A stretch of DNA of 64,000 bases from Pseudomonadales bacterium (GTDB lineage Bacteria; Pseudomonadota; Gammaproteobacteria; Pseudomonadales; Halieaceae), in contig JACKNV010000006.1 of assembly GCA_024234735.1 (NCBI GenBank), positions 1 to 64,000 of the forward strand, written 5' to 3'. Shown here piece after piece: positions 1-8,300 of this stretch (its first letter is position 1; each line of letters starts with the position of its first letter). The notes below the pieces were generated by a model. It worked only from the letters and a program-made list of their open reading frames with translations. It was not told the DNA's origin and did no database searches. The position numbers and the translations under genes were made by a program.

Positions 1-134
1 CCATGCTGATCAACGAGAAGCACCTCAGCCTGGTGGACCCCCAGGCGCGCAAGTACCTGCAGCAGGAAATGGACAAATTCCTGGCCGGCGAGGACCACGA
101 CCGGGCAGAGGGCTACGTGCCGCCGCAACAATAG
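1..134 (+). CDS. C-terminal end of an unidentified protein (partial)
   Basis: An open frame enters from the left edge and ends with TAG at 132-134, giving about 44 visible residues. The peptide is hydrophilic and helical in character (contains YLQQEMDKFLAG) and ends in VPPQQ. An ATG at base 3 lies in frame, but no upstream sequence is available to judge it, so the gene most likely starts outside the window. I do not recognise the family. It is followed by a GC-rich palindrome and the tRNA-Phe promoter, so this looks like the end of its transcription unit. Confidence 0.55.
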   Translation, partial: MLINEKHLSLVDPQARKYLQQEMDKFLAGEDHDRAEGYVPPQQ

Positions 135-146
135 CCCGGCACCCCG

Positions 147-164
147 CCCGCCCCGCGGGGCGGG
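147..164. terminator. 18-bp perfect GC palindrome, possible weak terminator
   Basis: CCCGCCCCG is followed directly by its reverse complement CGGGGCGGG, 12 bases after the stop of the upstream gene. There is no T-run after it, so it does not fit a canonical intrinsic terminator. Position suggests a transcription boundary before the tRNA promoter. Confidence 0.35.
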
Positions 165-167
165 ACC

Positions 168-196
168 TTGACTCCAGTGGCCGCTGCGGGTTTAAT
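168..196 (+). promoter_or_regulatory. Sigma70-type promoter of tRNA-Phe
   Basis: TTGACT at 168-173 and TTTAAT at 191-196 are separated by 17 bp. The bases after the -10 box are GC-rich (ACGCGCCTC), the type of discriminator usual for growth-rate and stringently controlled stable-RNA promoters. The tRNA starts about 20 bases after the expected start point. Confidence 0.6.
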
Positions 197-222
197 ACGC
201 GCCTCTCGCAATTCGCGATCCC

Positions 223-298
223 GCCCGGATAGCTCAGTCGGTAGAGCAGGGGATTGAAAATCCCCGTGTCGGCAGTTCGATTCTGTCTCCGGGCACCA
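223..298 (+). tRNA. tRNA-Phe (anticodon GAA)
   Basis: A 76-base cloverleaf with encoded CCA. The acceptor stem pairs GCCCGGA with TCCGGGC, the D arm contains AGCTCAGTCGGTAGAGC, the anticodon stem GGGGA/TCCCC holds the loop TTGAAAA (anticodon GAA), and the T arm GGCAG/CTGTC holds loop TTCGATT. It decodes UUU and UUC. Its 3' end is repeated exactly at 347-367 and imperfectly at 2038-2062. Confidence 0.95.
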
Positions 299-299
299 T
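279..299 (+). repeat. tRNA-Phe 3'-end repeat, copy A (inside the gene)
   Basis: The 21 bases from the T loop through CCA plus one base are identical to 347-367. tRNA 3' ends are the usual attachment site of tyrosine integrases, and integration regenerates this segment as a direct repeat. Confidence 0.6.
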
Positions 300-346
300 C
301 TCCCTACAATGCCGCCACGGGTGTCGACACAGCGCGGCTGCCGGTT

Positions 347-367
347 GATTCTGTCTCCGGGCACCAT
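347..367 (+). repeat. tRNA-Phe 3'-end repeat, copy B (exact, 21 bp)
   Basis: A 21-bp direct repeat of 279-299, same orientation, starting 68 bp later, without the rest of a tRNA in front of it. It could be an old attachment site, a footprint of excision, or a local duplication. No integrase lies nearby. Confidence 0.6.
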
Positions 368-421
368 TTAGGTTTTCCACACCCGCCGGGTGCTGTCCCT
401 GAGTAAATCGGCTCTACCAAG

Positions 422-1231
422 TCACTCCAGTTTGAACACACGCTGCGCATTCTGCCCCAGGAACAGCTGCTGGACCTCGTCGGACAGGTCCGCTTCATCC
501 AGCCCCTGCAGCGCCTTCTCCGGGGTGATCATCGGGTAGTTGGTGCCGAACAGTACCTTGTGCCGGCCGTGCTCGCGCATGAAACGCAGCAGTTCCGGCG
601 GATACCGCTTCACGGTGTAGGCCGAGGTATCGATATAGACGTTGGGGTGCTTGGTGGCCACCGCAATGGCCTCTTCCGTCCACGGGTAACCGATGTGCCC
701 CCCGACGATGACCAGCTCGGGGAAATCCAGGGCCACCTGGTCCAGGTAGATGGGCCGCCCCACCTCCGAGGGCATCAGTGGGCCCGTGTGGCCGATCTGG
801 GTGCAGAACGGCACCCCCTCTTCCGCACAGGCCACATACACCGGGTAGAAGCGGCGGTCGGTGGGCGGCAGCTCACACAGCCAGGGCAGTACCCGGATTG
901 CCTTGAAGCCGTATTCCCTGACGCAGCGGCGCACTTCCGCCACCGCCGCCATGGGCCTGGATATGTCTACCGAGCCCACACCGATCAGGCGGTCGGGAGC
1001 CTCGCTGACAAACCCGGCAACCTCCTCGTTGGCTATCAGGTCCCTGCCCGGCGCCTGCCAGGCGCTTATCAGCATCCTGTCTACCCCGGCACTGTCCATC
1101 TGCGCCACCGTCAGGGCCACGGGCAGCTCTTCCTGCGGCACCGCCTGCTTGGTCCAGCGCCGCAGCGAGTCAAAGATCGGGCTCTGGGTATGGCGCAGGG
1201 TCGGGTGCTGGCCCCAGGCGTCGATAATCAT
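422..1231 (-). CDS. Amidohydrolase-2 family TIM-barrel protein with atypical metal site
   Basis: The 269-residue protein resembles amidohydrolase-2 (PF04909) proteins, the group containing ACMS decarboxylase and related hydrolases/decarboxylases acting on small organic acids. The ATG at 1231 is chosen because GGAGG sits about 8 bases upstream; a longer frame starts further up but has no support. Family-like segments include QIGHTGP, VGGHIGYPW and FGTNYP. The N-terminal HxH metal motif is replaced by a DAWGQH segment, and the late catalytic Asp (usually GSD/GTD-YP) is Asn here. The substrate is unknown, and the altered site may mean a different metal use or chemistry. It is co-oriented with, and downstream of, the nitrobindin-like gene. 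Confidence 0.75.
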   Translation of the reverse strand: MIIDAWGQHPTLRHTQSPIFDSLRRWTKQAVPQEELPVALTVAQMDSAGVDRMLISAWQAPGRDLIANEEVAGFVSEAPDRLIGVGSVDISRPMAAVAEVRRCVREYGFKAIRVLPWLCELPPTDRRFYPVYVACAEEGVPFCTQIGHTGPLMPSEVGRPIYLDQVALDFPELVIVGGHIGYPWTEEAIAVATKHPNVYIDTSAYTVKRYPPELLRFMREHGRHKVLFGTNYPMITPEKALQGLDEADLSDEVQQLFLGQNAQRVFKLE

Positions 1232-1384
1232 GGAATATTTCCTCCAGTATAAACTTGTGCTCTCGGCCCCTGCGCCTGGAAATCCTCGTTGCCAAACGGA
1301 CCGACCCCGCCCTACCGGGCTGCAGGCCCCGCTGGCGGGGCACAACGCAAATACCCCGCGGGGTTTAGCAGGGGGGGGCGCAGG

Positions 1385-1954
1385 TCAGTCGTACACGACC
1401 CGGATCAGCTTGCTGCCGTCGGTATGCTCGAACTTGCGGCCGTAGATTTCCAGCGAGGTGGTCTCCTCGTAACTCATCTCGTCGCCGCACACCTTCAGGG
1501 TCATGCGAAAGGCCGTGGTCTTCGCCTTTTCCAGCATGAAGGGAGACTGAACCACGCCGAAGGTGTCGCTGCCGGCGGTGGCCTCCACCTGGAATAGGGT
1601 CTCGTCGCCCTGCTGTTCCAGCTTGCCGCCGGCCAGCACGCAGACTGCCCGCGGGATGGACAGGGAGTGCACGACCATTCCGGTGGCGGGCTCGTAGATC
1701 CAGTGGCCGATCTGGTCGTGGAATATCTTGCCGTTCTTGCGCTTGCGCACCAGCTGGTGATAGCGGAGGGTGACCAGATTCTGCTCCTCGGCGTTCTCGG
1801 CCGGCCCCGACGGGGTGAAGGTAATCTCGTCGTAGTATGCGAGCTTGTCGTCGCCATCGGGCTCGGGCGCCACGTCCAGGCCCTTCTCTCCCCGCCAGCT
1901 ACCGATCAGTTGGTACAGTGGCCCGTAATCGACACCATTGATAGTTGTGCTCAC
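1385..1954 (-). CDS. Nitrobindin-like / THAP4-type heme-binding beta-barrel protein
   Basis: The 189-residue soluble protein has the start typical of nitrobindin/FABP-like barrels (PF08768-type): L-IGSWRGE near residues 16-22, followed by repeated beta-strand segments and a C-terminal strand pair ending KLIRVVYD. Characterised relatives bind ferric heme and react with NO or peroxynitrite; others in the family may bind lipids. No signal peptide is visible, so it should be cytoplasmic. It lies 153 bp upstream of the amidohydrolase in the same direction, between copies B and C of the tRNA-end repeat. The family call is fairly secure; ligand and role are inferred. Confidence 0.7.
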   Translation of the reverse strand: MSTTINGVDYGPLYQLIGSWRGEKGLDVAPEPDGDDKLAYYDEITFTPSGPAENAEEQNLVTLRYHQLVRKRKNGKIFHDQIGHWIYEPATGMVVHSLSIPRAVCVLAGGKLEQQGDETLFQVEATAGSDTFGVVQSPFMLEKAKTTAFRMTLKVCGDEMSYEETTSLEIYGRKFEHTDGSKLIRVVYD

Positions 1955-2037
1955 CCGCGTCTCCCCTGTTTGTGATGTAAAATTCCTTCCCGGCGGTAAT
2001 GCCAGGGCCTGTTCATATTATCCGAGTTGGCCGCACA

Positions 2038-2062
2038 GTTCGATTACGTCTCCGGGTACGAT
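2038..2062 (+). repeat. tRNA-Phe 3'-end repeat, copy C (21 of 25 bases identical)
   Basis: GTTCGATT, then GTCTCCGGG, then AC and AT match the tRNA 3' end at 275-299 in the same orientation; four bases differ. It lies in the intergenic gap between 1954 and 2085, so copies A/B and C bracket the nitrobindin-like and amidohydrolase genes. The bases before it do not fold as a tRNA. Confidence 0.5.
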
Positions 2063-2084
2063 TTCCAGGCGGCCGCGAGGCGAG

Positions 2085-2672
2085 TCACGCCGGGGCCTTT
2101 TTCCCTCTTCCACGCCGGTAGGCGGCAATCCGCAATGCCAGCACCAGCAGGCAGGCCAGCAACATCCAGGCATTGCCTGCACGGGACGGCAGCGAGGTCG
2201 CCAGGAAGATCAGCCAGATATAGTAGCTGCCGAACTTGTGCAACTGTTTCCAGCGCCTGGGGCCAAGCCTGCGCACCGAGGCATCGTTGGAGGTCACCGC
2301 CATCAGGGCCAGGAGGAGGTAGGCAATGGCACCGGGCACCAGGGTGCCTGGCTCCCGCGCCTGGCCTGCCACCAGGGTGATGCTGGACAGCACCAGTGCT
2401 AGGTGGGTGAAGTGGACCATGGCAAAACCCAGGCCGATATAGCGCCGGTTGCGCAGCAGATAACGGGTGCCGGCGTTCGGCAGCAGCCGCGCCAGGCTGG
2501 AGGCGGCAAATGCCAGCGCGAACAGGATGAAGGCGACGTCGGCGGTGGGGCTCATCAGCAACGGCAGCGCCGCGAGATAGCTGCCCGCCGCGGTGATCGC
2601 CAGCAGCACCCCCGCTGCCAGCAACAGGGCCAGGGGGATCAGTAATTTGCTGCCCTCAAGCCGCGCCGCCAC
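2085..2672 (-). CDS. Ferric-reductase-like transmembrane protein (MsrQ/YedZ type)
   Basis: About 195 residues with six likely membrane helices. His residues sit in two helices (MVHFTHLALVL and QLHKFGSYYIWL), the pattern of b-heme ferric-reductase-like proteins (PF01794) such as MsrQ. MsrQ passes quinol electrons to the periplasmic MsrP methionine-sulfoxide reductase, but no msrP is next to it, so the partner is unknown. The GTG at 2672 is used because it overlaps the end of the upstream thioesterase by 17 bases and follows a GGGAG element; the frame stays open further upstream but that part reads as thioesterase out of frame. Confidence 0.65.
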   Translation of the reverse strand: MAARLEGSKLLIPLALLLAAGVLLAITAAGSYLAALPLLMSPTADVAFILFALAFAASSLARLLPNAGTRYLLRNRRYIGLGFAMVHFTHLALVLSSITLVAGQAREPGTLVPGAIAYLLLALMAVTSNDASVRRLGPRRWKQLHKFGSYYIWLIFLATSLPSRAGNAWMLLACLLVLALRIAAYRRGRGKKAPA

Positions 2673-3111
2673 AGTCGCCCGCTCCCTGCTGGCGGGCGAT
2701 GATCGCCTGGCGAAACGCCTCGGGGATGGGCGTGGATTTGCGGGTGTGCTTGTCGGTGAACACCTGGGTAAACGAGCCCCTGGCCAGCAGCGTGCCGCTG
2801 GCGTCGTGGTACAGCTCGAAGCTGACGTCGGCACTGCTGTTGCCCAGCCGCGAATAGCCCACGCACACCCGCACGGTATCGAACGCCCGGCACTCGTCGA
2901 GATAACTGCAGCTGAGATTGACCGTGAAAATGAAACAGGGCGCCCGGGCCGGGTCCATGGCACTGAAGCCCAGCTCCTCCATGTAGTGCCCTACTACCTC
3001 GTCGGCATACACCAGGTAGTTGGCGAAATACAGGTGCCCCTGGGCATCGGTGTCGCTGAAGCGCACCCGCACCAGGTCGCTGTAGGGCAAGCTGGTGAAA
3101 TCGTCGCTCAT
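2656..3111 (-). CDS. Acyl-CoA thioesterase of the 4HBT/FadM-YbgC type
   Basis: The 151-residue hot-dog-fold protein hydrolyses acyl-CoA thioesters. The active-site region FSDTDAQGHLYFANY (residues about 16-30) carries the conserved Asp and the N-Y-L pattern of this family. Length fits single-domain thioesterases, which form tetramers. The chosen ATG gives the start MSDDFTSLPY. Its 3' end overlaps the start of the ferric-reductase-like gene, so they are probably translated together, and mscS-like 3153-3986 lies 41 bp upstream. The substrate cannot be read from sequence. Confidence 0.8.
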   Translation of the reverse strand: MSDDFTSLPYSDLVRVRFSDTDAQGHLYFANYLVYADEVVGHYMEELGFSAMDPARAPCFIFTVNLSCSYLDECRAFDTVRVCVGYSRLGNSSADVSFELYHDASGTLLARGSFTQVFTDKHTRKSTPIPEAFRQAIIARQQGAGDCGGAA

Positions 3112-3152
3112 GCCTGCGCCTGCCCCACCGTTGCTGCGCGCGCCGGAACCAC

Positions 3153-3986
3153 TCAACGCGCATCCCGCAACGCAACCTCCTGCCGCGGGGACGCCAGGGA
3201 GATACCCCCGCCGGCGCCAGTCAGCTGCAGCAAGCGCAGCCACAGGTCGCTTTGCGCCCCCAGGAAGTCGGCGTTGTTGACCCAGCAATACAGCGTCAGG
3301 GCCACGCCGCTGGCGTCGACACCGGTAACATAGGTGGCCGCGGGCGGTTCCGCCAGTATCCTGCTGTCGGCGGCCACCGCCTCCAGCACCCGGCCCCGGG
3401 CGGCCTCGATATCGGTATCGTGGGAAAGCAGCAGCTTTATCTCTACGCGCCGGGTCGGTGTATAACTGAAATTCTGGATGCGCGAGGCCATGACCAACGC
3501 ATTGGGCAGGAACACGATGGTGCCGTCGAACTTGCGCAGGGTGGTATGGAAACTGGAAATGGAGTCGACGATACCCGTCACCCCGCTGGTTTCGATCATA
3601 TGCCCGGGCATGAACGGCAACTTCGGCAGGAACGGAATCAGGAAATAGACCAGCACCGCCGCGAACAGCACCAGGAGGACCAGCACCTGGCCCATGCCCC
3701 CCGTCTCCAGGCCGGCACGCTTGAGGGCGATCAACACGGTAACAACCAACACCAAAACATACAGGGTGCCGAACACCACCCTGACCAGTCGGGTGTTCTG
3801 CAAGTAGGGATACAGAAAGCGCGACGCCAGCTTGTGCAGCAGGAATACCGCCAGCATACCCAGCACGATGAAATACAGGCTGTCGACCACTATGTAGCCG
3901 TACTGGCTGATCTCGTCGGCGATGACGTCGGAGTTCTGGCGAAGGAACTCAATGGGGTTGGACAGGCTCGCCTGTTGTTCTTCCAT
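3153..3986 (-). CDS. Small-conductance mechanosensitive channel (MscS family)
   Basis: The 277-residue membrane protein has a short N-terminal soluble part and hydrophobic helices at about 30-50, 67-87 and 97-117. A cytoplasmic beta domain follows with the family-like stretch MIETSGVTGIVDSISSFHTT and then FLPNALVMASRI. Such channels open under membrane tension and release solutes during hypo-osmotic shock. The size matches the smaller MscS proteins. It heads a three-gene co-directional group with the thioesterase and the ferric-reductase-like protein. Confidence 0.85.
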   Translation of the reverse strand: MEEQQASLSNPIEFLRQNSDVIADEISQYGYIVVDSLYFIVLGMLAVFLLHKLASRFLYPYLQNTRLVRVVFGTLYVLVLVVTVLIALKRAGLETGGMGQVLVLLVLFAAVLVYFLIPFLPKLPFMPGHMIETSGVTGIVDSISSFHTTLRKFDGTIVFLPNALVMASRIQNFSYTPTRRVEIKLLLSHDTDIEAARGRVLEAVAADSRILAEPPAATYVTGVDASGVALTLYCWVNNADFLGAQSDLWLRLLQLTGAGGGISLASPRQEVALRDAR

Positions 3987-4109
3987 GGCTGCTTACCCGG
4001 GCGCTTTCACCCAGCCAGTATACCCGCGGGTGGCGGCGAATCCAGCAATGCACGGCCGGGGATAAAACTGTAAAGTAGGGCGCGACACAATAAATGGAAT
4101 CATGCCAGG

Positions 4110-4535
4110 GTGATACTCGTCTTCGCCGTCAACATGCTGGTGATCGCCAGCGCCGTTATGATTCACTACGAGTTCATGTTCCGCTTCACACAACTGATGC
4201 CGCGGCTGAAGGTACGGCACCGCTTTCGCATCGTCCTCGGCGTGTTCGGCGCGCTCACGGCGCATGCCATCGAGGTGTGGATATTCGCGGTCTCGTTTTA
4301 CTACATGCACAACTCCGACGGCTGGGGCAGTCTGCACGGCAATTTCGCCGGCAGCCTGCTGGACTGCGTCTACTTCTCCTTTACCACCTATACCACCCTG
4401 GGGTTCGGCGACGTGGTACCCAAGGGCGACCTGCGCTACCTCACCGGCCTGGAATCCCTGACCGGCCTGCTCTTGATCACCTGGACCGCCTCGTTCCTCT
4501 ACCTGGAAATGACGCGCTACTGGGACCGGGACTGA
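4110..4535 (+). CDS. Two-helix potassium channel protein
   Basis: The 141-residue membrane protein has an N-terminal helix, a second helix near 45-66 and a pore loop with the selectivity filter TLGFGD (about residues 97-102), followed by a last helix. This is the ion-channel fold of PF07885. The filter reads GFGD rather than GYGD, a known K+-channel variant. No ATG is in frame; the start is GTG at 4110. No regulatory RCK domain is present. It diverges from the mscS-like gene, so two channel genes lie head to head over about 120 bp. Confidence 0.75.
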   Translation: MILVFAVNMLVIASAVMIHYEFMFRFTQLMPRLKVRHRFRIVLGVFGALTAHAIEVWIFAVSFYYMHNSDGWGSLHGNFAGSLLDCVYFSFTTYTTLGFGDVVPKGDLRYLTGLESLTGLLLITWTASFLYLEMTRYWDRD

Positions 4536-4610
4536 GCCCGTGTCCGCGCGCCTGCCTGTATGCAGCACCGGCCACTGCGGTCGAGCTCCCGACACCCGCG
4601 GGCGGCGGCG

Positions 4611-5213
4611 ATGAAATATGCCTGGCTCGCCATTTTCTTTCTCACCCTGCTGTGGTCGGGGGTTCACCCCTACGACTATCCCACCTGGGCCCTGGAGGTG
4701 GCACCGGCGGTGATCGGCTTCGCGCTGCTGGCCGCCACCCGCCACAGCTTTCCCCTCACGCCGCTGCTGTACGCCCTGATCCTGGTGCACTGCGTGGTGC
4801 TCATGGTGGGCGGCCACTACACCTACGCCCGGGTGCCCCTGGCCGATGCCCTCAACCCCCTGTTTGGCTGGGAGCGCAACAACTACGACAAACTGGGCCA
4901 TTTCCTGCAGGGTTTCGTGCCGGCAATCCTGGCCCGGGAGATTCTCATCCGCAAGGCGGTGGTGGCCAGCGCGGCCTGGCGAAACCTGTTTATCGTCAGT
5001 GTCTGCCTGGCGTTTTCCGCCTGTTACGAACTGCTGGAGTGGGCCGTGGCCGTCATCGCCGGGGCATCCTCGGAGTCGTTCCTGGCCACCCAGGGCTACG
5101 AGTGGGACACCCAGTCAGACATGGCCATGGCGCTGCTGGGCTGCATCGCCGCTCTGCTGCTGTTGTCTGCCAGTCACGACCGGCAGCTCGCCAGAATCGG
5201 CGCTGCAAGGTAA
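4611..5213 (+). CDS. YjdF-type integral membrane protein (DUF2238)
   Basis: About 200 residues with five to six hydrophobic helices. Signature polar segments between helices include NNYDKLGHFLQGFVPA, CYELLEWAVA and GYEWDTQSDMAMALLG, which identify the DUF2238/YjdF membrane family of unknown function. I start at ATG 4611 because MKYAWLAIFF begins the first helix; an in-frame ATG at 4560 would add a 17-residue Arg-rich extension. The gene is 75 bp after the K+ channel gene in the same direction, possibly co-transcribed. Confidence 0.75.
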   Translation: MKYAWLAIFFLTLLWSGVHPYDYPTWALEVAPAVIGFALLAATRHSFPLTPLLYALILVHCVVLMVGGHYTYARVPLADALNPLFGWERNNYDKLGHFLQGFVPAILAREILIRKAVVASAAWRNLFIVSVCLAFSACYELLEWAVAVIAGASSESFLATQGYEWDTQSDMAMALLGCIAALLLLSASHDRQLARIGAAR

Positions 5214-5309
5214 ATATCCCCGGAATTGGCCGCGCCCATGCGCTTACAGGGCGGCGATACAGTGCTATCTTTAGCCGGGTAATAACAAAAACAATGGACA
5301 AGCCGCGCC

Positions 5310-8300
5310 TTGAAACTCACTGCTGCCTCATTGCAGAACCCCGCCGCCGTTATCGTGGCCGTGACCATCGTCATGATCTTCGGGATCGCCAGCCTCACCC
5401 GGCTGCCGGTGCAGTTGTTTCCGGACATCGAGAACCCGCGCATCGCCATCCAGACCGGCTGGCGCGCCGCCTCGCCCCGGGAAATCGAATCGGAAATCAT
5501 CGAGCCTATTGAATCCGTCCTGCGCGGGCTGCCTGACCTGAAAGTGATGGAGGCAGTGGCCAATCCCGGGGAGGGCTGGGTCAACCTGGAATTCGGCCTG
5601 TCCACCGATATGCAGCGCACCCTGATCGAGGTGATCTCGCGCATGAACCGGCTGGACCCCCTGCCCAGGGACGCCACCCAGCCGCTGATCATGCTGGGCG
5701 GCAACACCGGCGATACCCCGGCGCTGACCTATTTCTTCCTGCAGTTGCTGCCGGGCACCCCCGGCCAGGTCCACGACTACATCCAGTTTTTGGAAGATAC
5801 GGTGAGGCCCGCGCTGGAGGTGATACCCGGAGTCGCCAAGGTGGACGTCTCCGGCGGGCAACTGCGCAATTCCCAGGAACTGGAAATCCTCTTCGACCCC
5901 TACAAATCCGCCGAACTGGGTATTCCCCTGCCGGAGACCGCCGCCCGCCTGGGCCAGGCCAACGATGTCAGTGGCGGTTTTGTCGAGGTCGGTCGCCGCC
6001 AGTACACGGTGCGTTTCACCGGCCGCTACGAGCCGGACGAGCTGGCGGATTTCGTCCTGGACTGGCGCGACGGCCGGCCGATAAGGCTGGGCGACATCGC
6101 CGAGATCGAGGTGACCCGCGGCGAGCACATCCTGACCAATATTCAAAACGGCAATCCCGCCATCTCCATTCGCGTGGACAAGGAGAGCGGGGCCAACGCC
6201 CTGCAAACCCTCAACAAGGTCAAGGAGGTGGTGGCGCAACTCAACGCCAATGAGCTGGCCCAGCGGGGCCTGGTCATGGCCCAGTCCTTCGACGCATCGG
6301 TCTTTATCAACCGCGCGATCACCCTGGTGTCCGGCAATATCTTCCTCGGTATCTTCCTCGCCGTCGGCGTGCTGTGGTGGTTCCTGCGGCGCATCCGCGC
6401 CACCCTGATCATCGCCGTGGCCATTCCCATTTCGCTGTTCACCACGTTCATCATGCTGGGGCTCACCGGGCGTACCCTCAACGTCATCTCCCTGGCGGGC
6501 CTGGCCTTCGCCGTCGGCATGGTGCTGGATGCCGCCATTGTGGTGGTGGAAAACGTGGTGCGCCTGCGGGAGCGCGGCCTGTCGGCGAGCGAGGCGTCGC
6601 TGCAGGGCGCCGCCCAGGTGTGGGGCGCACTGCTGGCGTCCACCGCCACCACGGTGGCCATTTTCCTGCCAGTGCTGTTCATGCGCGAGGTGGAGGGCCA
6701 GCTGTTTGCCGATCTGGCCATTACCATCGCCATCGCCGTGATCGTCTCCACGCTGGTCGCGGTTACCGTCATGCCCCTGGCGGCGCAGTCCTGGCTGCGG
6801 GACGAAAGCCTGCAGGACCCCAACGCCGGTCTGTGGCAGCGCATCACCGCCTTCGTGATGAGGGTTACCAGCACCCCTGGCAAGCGCCGCGCAATCGTCG
6901 CCAGCCTGGTCAGCCTGCCGCTGGCCTGTGCCGCGGCACTGCTGCCGGAGTTGGATTACCTGCCACCGGTCAAGCGCGACGCGGTGGATGCCTATTTCTG
7001 GTATCCGCCGGGAGCGGGTGAGAGCACCATAGCTCGCGAGTACGTGGAGGTGCTCACCGAGCGTATCGCCCCCTACATGAGCGGTGAGCGCGAGCCGGCC
7101 CTGAAAAACTACTACATCCTGTCCTGGCCCGGGGGCGGGGGCATGGGTGTGCGAGCCATCGACCAGGGGCGGGTAAGCGAACTGGAAAAGATCCTCGATG
7201 AAGAAATTTTCGCCGACCTGCCAGACCTGCGGCACTACGCCGCGCAGGGCAACCTGTTCTCCGGTTTCGGCGGCGACCGGGTGGTCAAGATCCACCTGCA
7301 ATCGCGCGATCGCCGGGCCCTGGCCGCCGCCGCCGAACAGGCCCAGGACATCCTCGGCGAGGCGCTGCCCGACACCGCGGTGCTGGCCAACCCGGCGCTG
7401 GAGCAGGCGGAGCCCGAGCTGCAGCTGATCCCCAACGACCGGCGCATTTCCGAGTCGGGGTGGACCCGCCAGGACATGGGCGTGCTGGTGCGCGCCCTGG
7501 GCGAGGGCCAGTACGTGGGCGAGCATTTCAACGGCGAAAAACGCCTGGATATCATCCTCCGGGCCAAACCCTGGGACTCGCCGGAACAACTGGCCTCCCT
7601 GCCGGTGGCCACGCCCAGCGGTGCGCTGGTGCCGCTGTCGGAGCTGGTGGATATACGCCGCACCGTGGGGCCGGACCAGCTGGTTCGCATCGACAGCCGG
7701 CGCACCATCACCCTCGACCTCTACCCGCCGGACAATGTCTCCCTGGAACACGTAATGGATATCGTTCAACAGCAGGTGGAACCGCGCCTGCTGGCCTCCA
7801 TGCCCGCCGACGGCAATATTCTCTACGGTGGCAGCGCCAATTCCCTGACCCGGGCCATCAAGTCCATGGGCGGCAATTTCGCCCTGGCGCTGCTGGTGCT
7901 GTTCCTGCTGATGGCGGCCCTGTTCCGCTCGCCCCGGGACAGCGCCATGGTGGTGCTGGCCATGCCCCTGGCCATGGTGGGGGGCGTCATCGCCCTGCGC
8001 CTGCTGAACCTGTTCAGCTTCCAGCCACTGGATCTGCTGACCATGATCGGCTTTGTCATCCTGCTGGGCCTGGTGGTCAACAACGCCATCCTGCTGGTCC
8101 ACCAGACCCGCAGTGCCGAGCGCGAGGGGCTGGGGCGCCACCAGGCAGTCGAACGGGCCCTGCAAACCCGCCTGCGGCCCATCTTCATGAGTACCTGCAC
8201 CAGTATCTTCGGCATGCTGCCACTGCTCCTGTTGCCCGGGGACGGCAGCGTGATCTATCGCGGCCTGGCCGCGGTGATCGTCGGCGGCATGGCCATCAGC

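Noticed and set aside
147..164. Strong intrinsic terminator before tRNA-Phe
   Set aside because: The GC palindrome is not followed by a T-run, so it was kept only as a weak candidate.
279..367. Second tRNA gene next to tRNA-Phe
   Set aside because: Only the 3' end is repeated; D and anticodon arms are absent before 347.
5328..8165. Long minus-strand open frame opposite the RND permease
   Set aside because: High GC leaves antisense frames open; it is Gln/His/Gly-rich with no domain and lies wholly over a well-supported gene.
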